DNA of 64,000 bases from Nymphaea colorata (Eukaryota > Streptophyta > Magnoliopsida > Nymphaeales > Nymphaeaceae). Below are positions 11,901-38,635 of the stretch, piece after piece (position 1 is the stretch's first letter; each line of letters begins with the position of its first letter). The stretch lies in assembly GCF_008831285.2 (NCBI RefSeq), contig NC_045138.2, forward strand, positions 20,121,934 to 20,185,933, read 5' to 3'. Made by a program: the position numbers and the translations under genes. The notes below the pieces were generated by a model, which ran no database searches, was not told the DNA's origin, and worked only from the letters and a program-made list of their open reading frames with translations.

Positions 11901-14041
11901 AAACTTTGGGTTCGCTCGGCAGATCAAAATACGTGTTTTATGACATCAGATAGTGGGTTTCATCTTCAAGATCTTTTATGCACTACTTGGTTCAGTTTGG
12001 AAAGAGAATCTAAGACTTGAGCCAAAATCAAGCAGCCCAAACTCAGGTTGAATTCAGCTCATGTGCATCCCCAGTTGGATATGGCCTTCTATTCAAGATA
12101 GGCCTTCCTATTCAAGATAATGCAAATATGGCCTCGAGGATGAAGTTCCATCATCAGCTCTTCTGTAATCCAATGTTTTGACAACAGTGGTAGTTCCCGA
12201 CATCATTAGGTACTGTGGAAACTAGAATGCACTTTCAATTGGCTATAAAACCCTGTTTCCAAGCAGAGCCTTAGTTGCATTATGTCCAGTTAAATGACAC
12301 CATATGTATGACAGTGAATGAGTGAGAAGTGAGAGCACATTGTCCACGGACTCCCATATGAGGGATTCATTAGCATACTTGACAAATGTAGTACAAAAGC
12401 ACTGACTGCGATCGTTAAGTAACTGAAATAATTCAATATTCTGTTGTCACGGAAAAAGTTAGTAGTTAGCACATATTTTCATGGCTTTTGCAGTCAAGAG
12501 TTATGCATATGAAAAGAAAGCTTAAAAGCTTAAGGAACAATGGCAAGAGCTGAACAAAATGTATACTACAGTTGGACCAAAACGCAATAATGTGTTGTCT
12601 CTGATAAGCACGAGTCTTGACATGCATGTAGATAATAAATAGACGTCTTTATAATGACTCTAAAGTCGAAACTCCTGAAGAGCTTCGCTATCAAATGAAC
12701 CTCAGGCTTCAATTATTTCAATATAGGAAGAACACGAAGCAGTTGTACTGAGAACAAGCAGGATAGATGGGACAAAGCATTCATTGCTCATATAAGATTC
12801 TTGCCTTCACAAAGACATTGATTGGAAAACTATTTTCGAGTAGGAAATGGTTATAGAAGGATGAGCAACCAAGAACATCTAAAAAAATTTTCCGTGACTG
12901 ATAGCGCCAACCTTTTGTGTGAAAAGAACGAACATAGAAAAGCAAACTGGCGGGCAAATGAAATTTTATTTTTGAATTTACATCATTTTATGCGTTCTGT
13001 ATTTTGCATATAGCTCACCAAAGGTCTTCTGTCCTTTCAAATAGTTGACAGAAAATTCAATCCTCAACCATCATAGCAACAGTGGTATAAAACCCTAAAG
13101 GTCCTCCGCGAACCCAGGTTCTACACCCGGATTCGGCATGCGCAGGAAGTGGGGAAAATCGAACCATGGCTTCTAATAGCCATTACCGCTGTAGATGTCC
13201 TACATTTTGCAACACATGAAATAAGAAAATTCTCAATGTACAGCAAGCTGTTTGCTTACTGGAACTTCTGCGAGAATGAAACCGGTAAGATTACGCAACA
13301 CACCGAAATAATCTTAAGAAATCAAGAAAGGACTTGTGAACAAAAGGGAAAAGACGCAGAGAGAAAGTGCACAAATGCATGAAGAAAGCCAAAAGAAGCA
13401 AAGACAGATACATTGGATCATCTGGGATTATCTTTCTCTCGGGTTCTGAGTCGGATAACGAGTCCAAATCTATGTATGCACCAGAAATTGGAGATCCCCC
13501 GTCCGGATCTTCGCCGACATTCTCATCATCTAATCCTACACTACCTTCAATCAGAAGGTACTTTCATCAAAAGGAGGAGGCTAAAGTGAATGAAAAGAAA
13601 GCAACTCTCCAAGCAGTCAATTCCATTCAAACAACTGAACCACGAGGAGAACGAACCTAAATCGATGCCAAGCTCTTTCATCTTGTCTTCAAGTTGCGCC
13701 ATCCGGTTAGCGTTGTCCTTGTAGATTTCGTTGCAGTGACCCAGAAGCTCCTCGAACGAGACGGTGTCGACGACCATGGAACCAAGTGACTCCAGATCGC
13801 CACTAAGGCTCGACACCTGACGGTCAAGGCGATCCAGAAAACTTGTCGAAAACTCTGGAAACAAGGACAAGACGAATAATCAGAGAGAGAGAAATTGTGT
13901 GTGTGTGAGAGAGCAGCGGTGGGCGGTACCGAGGGGGATGGACTTCCGATCAACGGATTCTCGGAGGGAAGTGCAGTTCCTCTCCAATCGATCGCAATAA
14001 GATCGGAGAAATTTGCAGAATTCCATGGCCGGATCGTCCAT
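8985..14041 (-). CDS. SKA3: SKA3-like kinetochore protein, 9 exons, 303 aa
   Basis: Exons in transcription order: 14041-13930, 13854-13657, 13544-13412, 10346-10276, 9907-9862, 9764-9700, 9592-9477, 9343-9250, 9061-8985. All junctions are GT-AG and the total is 912 nt including TGA. The start is the ATG at 14,041, chosen because the conserved N-terminus follows at once. The product begins MDDPAMEFCKFLRSYCDRLE and continues with a predicted coiled coil over residues 1-103. Its pattern (FCxxLRS near the start, LDRLDRQVSSL, later ending MKELG) follows the N-terminal helices of vertebrate SKA3, which pair with SKA1 and SKA2 to couple kinetochores to depolymerising microtubules. An acidic, Ser-rich middle (about 104-210) links to a conserved-looking C-terminal block (SDYDQLPFYLRILASWEELH). 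Intron 3 is about 3.1 kb and could hide an exon, but exons 3 and 4 join in phase as they stand. The exon model is firm; the SKA3 name is inference from one family pattern. Confidence 0.72.
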
Positions 14042-14208
14042 CTCTCTTTCTCTCCGCCTCTCAGACTTTGTGGTTTGGTTCTCAAGGTCTTCCTTACTCA
14101 GCAGAGGATTGAAATTTTGTTGGATGTCATGAAAAAGGGCGGGAAGAGGAGGACGCAGAAAGATTTCCATCTTTCATGATATTTTAATGGCCCCAATCGG
14201 CATCAAAA

Positions 14209-14281
14209 GCGCCTGTAGCTCAGTGGATAGAGCGTCTGTTTCCTAAGCAGAAAGTCGTAGGTTCGACCCCTACCTGGCGCG
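14209..14281 (+). tRNA. tRNA-Arg (anticodon CCT)
   Basis: A 73-nt cloverleaf without intron. The acceptor stem starts GCGCCTG and closes with CTGGCGC plus discriminator G. The A box is TAGCTCAGTGG and the B box GGTTCGACC. The anticodon loop TTCCTAA gives anticodon CCT, decoding AGG. A CAA start motif (14,204-14,206) lies just upstream, as is usual for plant tRNA genes, and a T7 run at 14,289-14,295 is a good Pol III terminator. It lies 168 bp from the divergent SKA3-like start codon. Confidence 0.96.
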
Positions 14282-14288
14282 TTGTATG

Positions 14289-14295
14289 TTTTTTT
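14289..14295 (+). terminator. Pol III T-run terminator of tRNA-Arg
   Basis: Seven consecutive T residues beginning 8 nt after the tRNA 3' end. Confidence 0.85.
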
Positions 14296-17200
14296 AATGC
14301 GTTTCGCACATATGTCACCGTAGGGAGGTGAAGATATTTTATTATTATTATTATTTTTAATTTATTATATATATAACAAAATAAACATATTATTACAATT
14401 TAATTATTAATATATATAACGTACTTGAATAATTGTATTGCATAAGAAAATATCAAAACAACTAATATATAAGTAACTTAGTAATATGACATTTTAATTG
14501 GGCTCGGGTGAGTCGAAGCCGCACCCATGTCTGGTGCGCACCCAACTCGATGCGAACTCCGGTGCGACAGTAAAATAAAAGAGTCAAGTGACTTAGTTTC
14601 GCACGCATTCGAGTTACTACACAACCACAATAATGAAAAAAACCAGATTTAATGAAAAAAAACGGATTTATTGATTTACGTTCCTTTAGTTGGAAAAACA
14701 AGCTCGAGGTGAGCTTAAGGGGCCAAGGTCCAGGGAGCCGGTATGGTTTACTTCACTTTTAAATGTCATGATTCCAGTTCATTGAGTTTTAGCAATTTTT
14801 TCTTGAAAAGTTGCTCCAAAGGGAAATGGTGCAACCGAGCGATGGGTCCAAGGTTTGAATCTCGTGTTATCATCACATTCCAATGTATTATTTTATTGGG
14901 TTAAAGGATATAAAGTTATAGCCTTGGTGGTTTTTACACCAATGGCAATTTCCCTAAATGAACAATAAAAGTTTTCCAAAAGAATGGTATGAGCAGCATT
15001 AGTTCTTATAATCTCAACGTTGAAACTTTGGAATAAAATCACGATTTTAAACTGCACAAATTTATTAAGCTAAAAAAAAAACTCCATTTAATTTCTAAAT
15101 CCTCGTAAAACATGTGATCCTTAAAGGTATGTTCACAAACTTAGAGATTAGAGAGTAGTACATTGAACTCCAATCTAAGTGACAATGTCCCACTAAGAAC
15201 TGTATTAAACGTTTGATAGCTTGAACGTTTTCCATGCTTAAGAGAGTAAATTGTGTTTGCCGTGCCTACTCTTTTTTAGATAGCAGCTGGTTTTATACTT
15301 TATTCTCGTATATAAAATTTCATGTGTTATTTTAATAATGACAAAACTGATCATAGTTAATATAAAAAAAGACAAAAAGAAGATTTAAAGATTCCATAAA
15401 GTAAAAATGCTTTGATCAATCTACCCCTTTGAACAGTAAGCAAATATTTTTGTCTTTTTGTCTAGCTCATAATGTTATCGCCTTATTCAATAAATATTTT
15501 ATTAATTCATAAAACATTCTCTTATATTTATGTTTAGCATTATATCCTACATCTATCTATTATCTCATAAATATTTTATTATTTCATAAAACATTCTCTT
15601 ATATTTATGTTTAGCATTATCTCATACATCTATCTATTATCTCATTATTTTATAAATATTTTATTATTTCATAGACATTATCTCATACTTATGTTTACCA
15701 TGTCCGTTATCTCATTATCTCATAAACATTATCTCATATTTATTTTTCATGTTATTTCATACATCCATCCATCTATTATCTCATTATCTTATAAATCTTT
15801 TATTATCTCATAAATATTACCTCATACTTGTTTGTTATTTCATACATATTTGTTATATCAAACACATGCTTCAGCAATGTTTGGTTATAAAAGTAAATAC
15901 ACATATTAATAATATGGTCTACATCCAACATACCCAACATACACTTGTTACATACATAATGGCGTACAAAACTCTATCCCTTTTTAGACAAAATGTGAAG
16001 TCTATAACGATCTCACAACCATTCTTTTAGTTAAACAAAAGAGTAAGCACAACAAAAAAACATAAAGTGGGCATAATTCCACTAAGCCAGACCATTAATT
16101 TGACACTTAACCGTTCACGACCTTCTAACCAAATTTTTTAGGCTCAACTTTATGAATGAACTCGAATATAATGCTCACCTAGTTCATCTATTATGTCGAA
16201 TACTTTATTTTCCAATTTTCATTTATAAAAGTAAGTCATATTAGTACTACTCTTTAAAGAATAAATGGTAGTAGCCATGAGTCTCACCAATCCAAAATAG
16301 CAAACAATGTATATCAAAGCCACATGTGGTGTCCCTCAATACAGCATGTGGTTCCCCATACATAACGGGCCCCCCAATGTTCTGTATCTGTTTGAAGAAT
16401 TTAAAATCTTTTTAAGAGTTTAAAACTGAGTTAATATGACTTAGTATCCCTCAACAAAAAATTTGCAATTCCATAATATCGACTACTTAGACAAGGGATA
16501 AAAACCACGCCCTTTAAATTTGTGCTAGAAAATATTTTCAACAAAATATAAACATTCTAATGTGAACATAAACACTGATTTAGTACAAATTATGCCTTAA
16601 TTCAAGTTATTTTGTGTTTAAAAAAAAGATGTTCCTACAATCAAAACTTCATGTTACCAGAGCTATTTATTTTTTGTTTTATTAGAAATACATTATTAAA
16701 GTCAAATAATAACTAATTTAGTATATGCATCAAATCACTTCAAGATCATATCTATACTGTTAGATAGCAGAAAAAAAAAACACTATAAAATTAATTTTAA
16801 GAGGCCTGGTTTTTGTTTCTCACTTTTCCTACGTGGTTGGTATTCACCAATTTCTCTCTCTCTCTCTCTTTCTCTCTCTCATTCTTGTGTGTGTGTGTAG
16901 GGCAAATACATAACTCAAGAGACAAAAACGAAACCTTATACATTTGTAATAAAAAATTTTATTTTAAATAAAATGTGAACATCTTAATATGTTTATAAAG
17001 ACTCTTAATATGTTTATAAAGACTAACTTAATATAAATCATGTTTTAGTTCAAATTATTTTTACAAAAAAATTGATTTTTATACTATCAAAATTTTGATA
17101 CTATATGAGACATCATTTTTGAATTAGTAAAAAAACATTATTAAAGCAACAAAAATGACTAACTAAATATATGTTTCTCTTCAAATTCCTCTCAAGATCA

Positions 17201-17756
17201 CATCTATAAAGTTACATTGCAAAAAAAAAAAAAAACTATTATTTAATAATAGGTAATTAAAGTACCATTTTTTCTAGTATTGTTAAGATCAAGTAGTAAA
17301 ATGATTCTTCAAGAGTTTAACACCTACCTAATAATATATATATATATATATATATAAAAGAGAGAAAGAATGGGAAAAAACTTGGCACCAATTCAAATAG
17401 CTGGGGTAATCAGAGGCGTTGCAGCCAGTACCCTGTCTTCCAAAACCCCAAAACCAAGAGTGACAGAGACAACATGCATGAACTTACATGCACGAGCAAA
17501 CATGCAGACGTCGACACCAACTTCCTAGTCCAAATAAAACTCGTGGTATCCAATTTTTAATGGTTATAGTTGACGCGGAGCTGCACTGCTTTGCATCTTC
17601 ACTGATTCCTCGACTGTTCAAGTTGAGACAAAACATGGTTGATTCGAAGTGCAACTTTCGACTTTGCTAACTTGACAACAAGACCTTTTCTTTTCCCATT
17701 TTGAAAATTTGGTAAATAAAGTACATCAGAAAAGAATGGATTTCAATTTCAAAATT
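14296..17756. other. intergenic, AT-rich, minisatellite-like repeats
   Basis: No supported gene on either strand. It contains a degenerate tandem block at about 15,491-15,700, a CT/GT tract near 16,852-16,900 and a TA tract at about 17,331-17,356. The segment 14,500-14,580 is GC-richer than its surroundings but shows no inverted-repeat ends. Confidence 0.5.
15491..15700. repeat. degenerate tandem repeat, about 77-85 bp period
   Basis: A block starting taaatattttatta recurs at about 15,491, 15,568 and 15,653, each followed by similar 'ttcataaaacattctc' and 'ttatgtttagcat' segments. The first two copies are nearly identical. Similar but weaker 'tatctcat' motifs run on to about 15,860. Confidence 0.8.
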
Positions 17757-33942
<16,186 letters not shown>

Positions 33943-34360
33943 TGATGGATGGAGAGGGAAGGAGATAGCAACTATGGGAAGAAGGAAGCGAAGAATGCTA
34001 GGCAGCAGGGGAAAGATTCGCGGGGAGGGTTTGGGAGGGCGCAAAGGGTCCTCAGGTGGCGGGAAATAGGATAACGAGTGCGGTAGAAGGGAGGCGCAGT
34101 CGAAGCACGCAAATCTCGCGCTAGGTAAACTATCGGCGATAAAATCAATGCACAAATAACGGAAAAGTTTTATTTTAATAACCTTTTGCATGGAACTTGG
34201 AAGACGCTGCAAAAATCATTCCCAACTAGTTGGACAATTTACTTAAAAAATTGTTGATAAATATTTTAAATTAATTTACTAAATTGGAACAACGAAGTGA
34301 AAATACCTACCATATAAACTTCAATTTTTAAATCAAATGTAAAATTTAGGTAACAGTATC

Positions 34361-34870
34361 TTGATTGGAGACCTCTTTCTATCTGTTTTGAAAGTGTGGA
34401 TATTGGAAAGAACATGCTTATGCTAATATTTGTTAATTTATTAGTATTTAAAATGGATTAATTTTAGGAACATTCATCGATGGATTCATGAATTTGTCTC
34501 TTTTTATAATCAAATTTATGGAACAGTTACTAAGGGAATGCTGGAAATATGAATATTAAACGTAAAAATTAAGTGACAATATCATTGTTTGGATACCTCT
34601 TTCTATCTCTTTTTGTAAGTGCGATATTGGAGATAACATGCTTATGTATCACTAACATTTATTAACTTATTAGTATTTAAAATATTGGATTCATTTTTGT
34701 ATTTTATGAAAATTTGTGTTTTCTAATACGTTATTTGATAGCCATAATATTTACATATTTCTCCATTAATTTTACCATAAAAATAAATTCATTTCATCGA
34801 CAGATCCATGAATCTGTCTATTTTTGTAATCAAATTTATGGGACCGTTATTAAGGGAATGTTTGGAATTC
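34361..34870. repeat. imperfect direct duplication
   Basis: The segment around 34,361 (gacctctttctatctgtttt) recurs near 34,591. The segment at about 34,487-34,550 (tcatgaatttgtctcttttt, then tcaaatttatgga) recurs near 34,807-34,865. Spacing is about 230 bp for the first pair and 320 bp for the second, so the second copy carries an insertion of roughly 90 bp. Confidence 0.7.
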
Positions 34871-35453
34871 TGAAACATTGTATTAGTTTTTTCATGGATA
34901 TATTCGAGACTATAATAAATTTAATGTAACGATGGATTCATATAACACTAACAAATGCCTCTTAAACTTATGGGTTATGCGACATTAGATGTAATATTCG
35001 ATATTTTTCTGAGAAATGAAATTGACGAAGCACTGACATATATGATCACGAAACATGGATGCGAAATATGAAATTTAGTAATTATGCATGTAAGAAAATG
35101 CACATGAATAGGTCTGATGCACTTGATCGTAGGTCGACTAATTGAGAAAAATGAAGGAGAATATATAAAAGGAATTTATCCTTTTGAAATATTGGTTACA
35201 AGAAAATTAAATCAATTTGTTACACGGATAAAATAAGGAGCTGTTTGAAGCAAATTCACGGTTTAAACTTTAAAATAGACGAAGGAATGCTTGTTAGAAT
35301 TTTCAATCATTTCAAGCTATCTTAATATTTTTCATGGACTGTAGAAAAAGAATGATAAGCTAGATGGTTTTGCTGATAAATTTTGACCAACAATTTGGAC
35401 TAATCAAACCGGCCTTACCCACTGTGATATATTGTATGATGCCGGTAAAAGTC

Positions 35454-35489
35454 GCCTGCACCGGGACGCCACTCTTTTCCGGTGCAGGC
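35454..35489. repeat. perfect 11-bp inverted repeat (hairpin)
   Basis: GCCTGCACCGG (35,454-35,464) is followed after 14 nt by its exact reverse complement CCGGTGCAGGC (35,479-35,489). Inner G-T and A-T pairs can extend the stem. It stands out as GC-rich in AT-rich DNA. Function unknown. Confidence 0.75.
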
Positions 35490-36060
35490 ACATTGGTATG
35501 CAGCATGGTTTAGATTTGCGGGCTAATTTTTTGAAGCTTGTTTAGCTCGCATTGTGTAGCTGGCATGGTGTAACTCGCATGGTGTCGTCGAAGGTTTTAT
35601 AAGTCTTCAGCCAGCCTTAACTCATTCTTAATGTAGCAGAAGCATTCATCAATATTTTAGAATCATGATTCATCAATATTTTGGAATCATGGACTAGACG
35701 ATGAGTGTTAGGCACTTGGTGCACCATCATCCAGGATTATCCCACAGTAAACCATCAATAAGGTGTGCCCACGAGGCCTTGTCACTGTCATTCCTCTAAA
35801 TACCTAACTACTTCCATGTGAAATCTAAGTGAGGATAGACTTCCCTCAGTAGAAAGTCCTCAGCTGAAACCAATTGTCGACTATATGTCATTAAGTAAGG
35901 TGGCCGACCATCGCCCTACTCGACGATGATCTCTTACTTGCTCACCCTCGTGTAACTCTACGAAGTTATGGACGTAGCATGCGTGTTCACTTGGAGAATT
36001 GCCTCTAACTCACACGCACCCTCATGCGCATCCAAACGCTACGCATGGGGAACCCACCGA

Positions 36061-37028
36061 TAGGCCTGGGCATCGGGCCGGCCCGACCCGTTTAGTCAAC
36101 ATCGTTAAGGGCCCGAATTTGAATCGGCTCGGTCCGCTACCCGGCCCAACTATTATAGGGCCGGGCCTGGTCAACCACGTCCGAAGCTCGACCCGGCCCG
36201 TTTGTTAACTACCGGGCTGGGCCAGGCAGGGTCTATCCCAAGAAGACGCCGGTGGCAAGGTCTATCTGAAGAAGACGCCGATCGAACTTCCGGATGTCAT
36301 GGCGATCCCGTGCGCTGCTCACTCCTGCGTTCTTGACCATGATGTCGAGGAGGCCAAAGTGGGTAAGGGCGAGGTCGACAGTGGGAGTAGAGGAAGCTGT
36401 GGATGGTGGAAGAGCTCTGTGGTGGTCTGCCCAATCCCTCTCGCAGTCTCGCTTCTTCCGTCATGATTGCCACTTTCCCTTCCAAACTACAAACGCATCA
36501 TCCCCAGGACCCCAACATCATCAACTGTACAATGTAGAGAGTGATGCTGCGATGGTGAGTCTATCAACAACAAAGAAATGATTTGTAATGAATCGTCATT
36601 TTGAAGCAGTGGATGGCATTTGGGGCTGATATTACCTGCTGCGATGGGAGGTGAAGAGTGCCCCCAACCTTGTTAGTCCAGTGCCGGTGGTGGACTGGAG
36701 GTCGACGGTGCCGGTGGCAGACCGACGGTGTGACGACGGTGGCGGCGCCATGGCCTACCCAACAAACATCAAAACCCTAAATCCATACCCAACACAGAGC
36801 AAAACCCTAAATCCCTAAATGCATTTTCTTAAAATTTTAAATGATGAATCCACTATCGACCTAATGGGCCTAGCGGGTCCCAACGGCCCGTAAGCTTAAC
36901 TCCGACCCGCCCGTTATGATGTCGGGCCGGGCACAGCGGGCTGTAACCCGATAAAGTAAAACAAGTACCCAAACCCGGGCCTGAACGACCGACTACCCGG
37001 CGGCGGCCCGGCCCGGTGCCCAAGCCTA
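36061..37028. mobile_element. non-autonomous hAT element, 968 bp, carrying a captured gene fragment
   Basis: The left end TAGGCCTGGGCATCGGGCC and the reverse-complemented right end TAGGCTTGGGCACCGGGCC are terminal inverted repeats with 2 mismatches in 19. The 8-mer cccaccga is repeated exactly on both sides (36,053-36,060 and 37,029-37,036), a hAT-type target duplication. The subterminal regions are rich in GGCCCG blocks. The interior has no transposase; it contains a piece of a short-chain dehydrogenase gene on the minus strand, described separately. The perfect duplication and close ends suggest a fairly recent insertion. Confidence 0.88.
36225..36486 (-). pseudogene. captured short-chain dehydrogenase/reductase (SDR) fragment
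   Basis: The minus strand first reads LEGKVAIMT (from 36,485), the usual start of plant SDRs just before the Rossmann loop, preceded by an acceptor-like TTTGTAG. After a frameshift it reads TARGIGQTTTELF, matching the cofactor loop and helix (TGxARGIGxATxxLF). Roughly 40 residues are then missing, and the same shifted frame continues with VDLALTHFGLLDIMVKNAGV (SDR pattern LDIMVNNAGV). It ends with FDRRLLQIDLATGVFLG (pattern VNxxGVFLG) followed by a stop. Frameshift, deletion and stop show it is not functional. It resembles the xanthoxin/secoisolariciresinol-type plant SDRs, but the donor gene is not in the window. Confidence 0.82.
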
Positions 37029-37036
37029 CCCACCGA

Positions 37037-38555
37037 TTTTCAAACGACGAACTTGCACGTTTCAAAGAAACTGATGACCATGATGCACTTGTATGTTTTG
37101 TCTTTGCATCACCGCGCTGCATATTCTAAATTAATAAAACTAGTGTCATTTTTTGAAACTGTGCATAAATTGTGGGCTCAAAAATAAGAAATTTCCAAAT
37201 TTTTAACCAGTTGGACCTGTTCTTCCGGTGGTTCTGCCTCTGTCTCGTACATTGTTTGTTAATTTAACAAGGACAAGAATCTTTTTCACCAGTTTATAAT
37301 TAGTAAAAAAAAAAAACCGTATTTAATATCAATAGTTTAGGGTGCAGTGCAGTTACATTCTTTAATTAAAATAAGCTTAACATTTGACCAAGTGGACAAT
37401 AGAATAACGATACTCCACGATGCATATACTAAATAAAGTGCATGGATTCCAGGCAATCCATGCTACTGTCCTTGGAACGGGGATAACGGCGGAGTTAGAT
37501 TTTTTGTTTTAAGGGCTGTGACTATATAATTTCTAAATTGTTTGTACAATAATTTTGTAGATTTTACACAGTATTTTGTTTTTATTTTTTTTCAATCGTG
37601 AGAGGGCGGGGAGGGGTGAGGCCATGGCCCATGCCAACTCTCCTGGCGAGGTCTCTATGAGCTCTTCTTGGCAGTGGCGTAGTCACATTGTGACTGGTAT
37701 AGACCGTGCTTATACAAGTCACTTAAAAGTTTTTTTATTTTTAAATGAAAATTTTAAATATTTATTTTTTTATATATATAAGTGTTTCATTATATTTGAG
37801 TATTTTTAAAAAAGTGCCCTTTCAAGTGAATTTTTCTGGTTGTGTTTAAGCTGCAGGTCATGGATGTACCTTTCACACTTTTTTGAGTATTTTTAAAAAA
37901 GTGCCCTTTCAATTGAATTTTTCTGGTTGTGTTTAAGCTGCAGGTCATTGATGTACCTTTCACACTTTTCCTATTCCTAGTTTAGTTGCATAAATTTTAG
38001 TTGTCTCCTTCAGCTAAAAAGAGAGAGAAAAAAAAAAAAAGCATCCAACGTCAACAACAAATAAGTGTCCATCTTTTCAGATACATTAAAGAGGCGCCAT
38101 ATATTGCTTCTGAATTGACCAGCAAGTCACTTATCAGCTTTTATATTTCTTAGGTGAAAATAAATATGTCAGTCAATGACGGAGCAAAAAAATTTTGATA
38201 ACTTAATCACAATGCAAATGCAAGATTATTATTATCCTTCACACCCGTGGAGAAAGAAGTGTGTAATGATGAGAATGCATTGGTCAATTAATCAAAAAAT
38301 GAAAAGTTAAAAACTTCAAAAAAATATTTAAAAAAAAAATCTCAAAATGGCCTACCTCCTCTCCTTTTTTTTAATGGTGCATATCTGTTCGCATGTGGAC
38401 AACTGTAGCCATGCCACCTCCCTGGACACCAAACGATTTTGGTCAAATATGTTGATTATATGTATTTGGGAACGTGTTTGACCACGTTAACCCCAAGTCA
38501 AGTCATTTATAATAATATCGACCTCTAAAATGGTCACCATACACTAAGGTTTTGA
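37037..38555. other. intergenic upstream of the first PLAC8 gene
   Basis: AT-rich DNA with a repeat fragment near 37,480-37,700 and the 87-bp tandem duplication at 37,798-37,971. The part from about 38,390 onward is similar to the region upstream of the second PLAC8 gene (from about 47,915), so it belongs to the duplicated unit. Confidence 0.55.
37798..37971. repeat. 87-bp tandem duplication, two copies
   Basis: The unit beginning gagtatttttaaaaaagtgc at 37,798 is repeated at 37,885 with only a few base differences, for example aagtg against aattg and catgg against cattg. Confidence 0.95.
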
Positions 38556-38573
38556 GTTTATATATATATATAC
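38556..38573 (+). promoter_or_regulatory. TATA-like tract upstream of first PLAC8 gene
   Basis: A TTATATATATATATA tract about 65-80 bp before the ATG at 38,636. At the aligned place the paralogue has TATATAC (48,077-48,083). A conserved AAGTCAAGTCA element lies further upstream in both genes. Confidence 0.5.
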
Positions 38574-38635
38574 GCATTTTCATATGAGAAAATATTAATG
38601 ACCGGAGCCTGAAATTGGCCGGCCGGAAAACTGAA

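Larger units (their letters stand above)
33943..36060. other. intergenic, ValRS upstream region and duplicated AT-rich DNA
   Basis: The first 200 bp should hold the ValRS promoter and 5' UTR (minus strand); I see no clear TATA box. An imperfect duplication lies at about 34,361-34,870. An 11-bp perfect stem-loop lies at 35,454-35,489. No coding gene is supported. Confidence 0.5.

Noticed and set aside
13895-14179. Plus-strand ORF over the SKA3-like first exon
   Set aside because: Antisense shadow of the real coding exon.
14816-14960. Possible SINE (B-box-like ggtttgaatctc)
   Set aside because: No matching A box at the right distance and no clear poly-A tail or target duplication.
33943-34212. 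Upstream in-frame ATGs for ValRS (34,212 and 34,191)
   Set aside because: They would add 90 residues without family support; MALSRPSLF at 33,942 starts a normal targeting peptide.
36294-36581. Plus-strand 95-codon ORF inside the hAT element
   Set aside because: Antisense to the captured SDR fragment; no domain of its own and no transposase motif.
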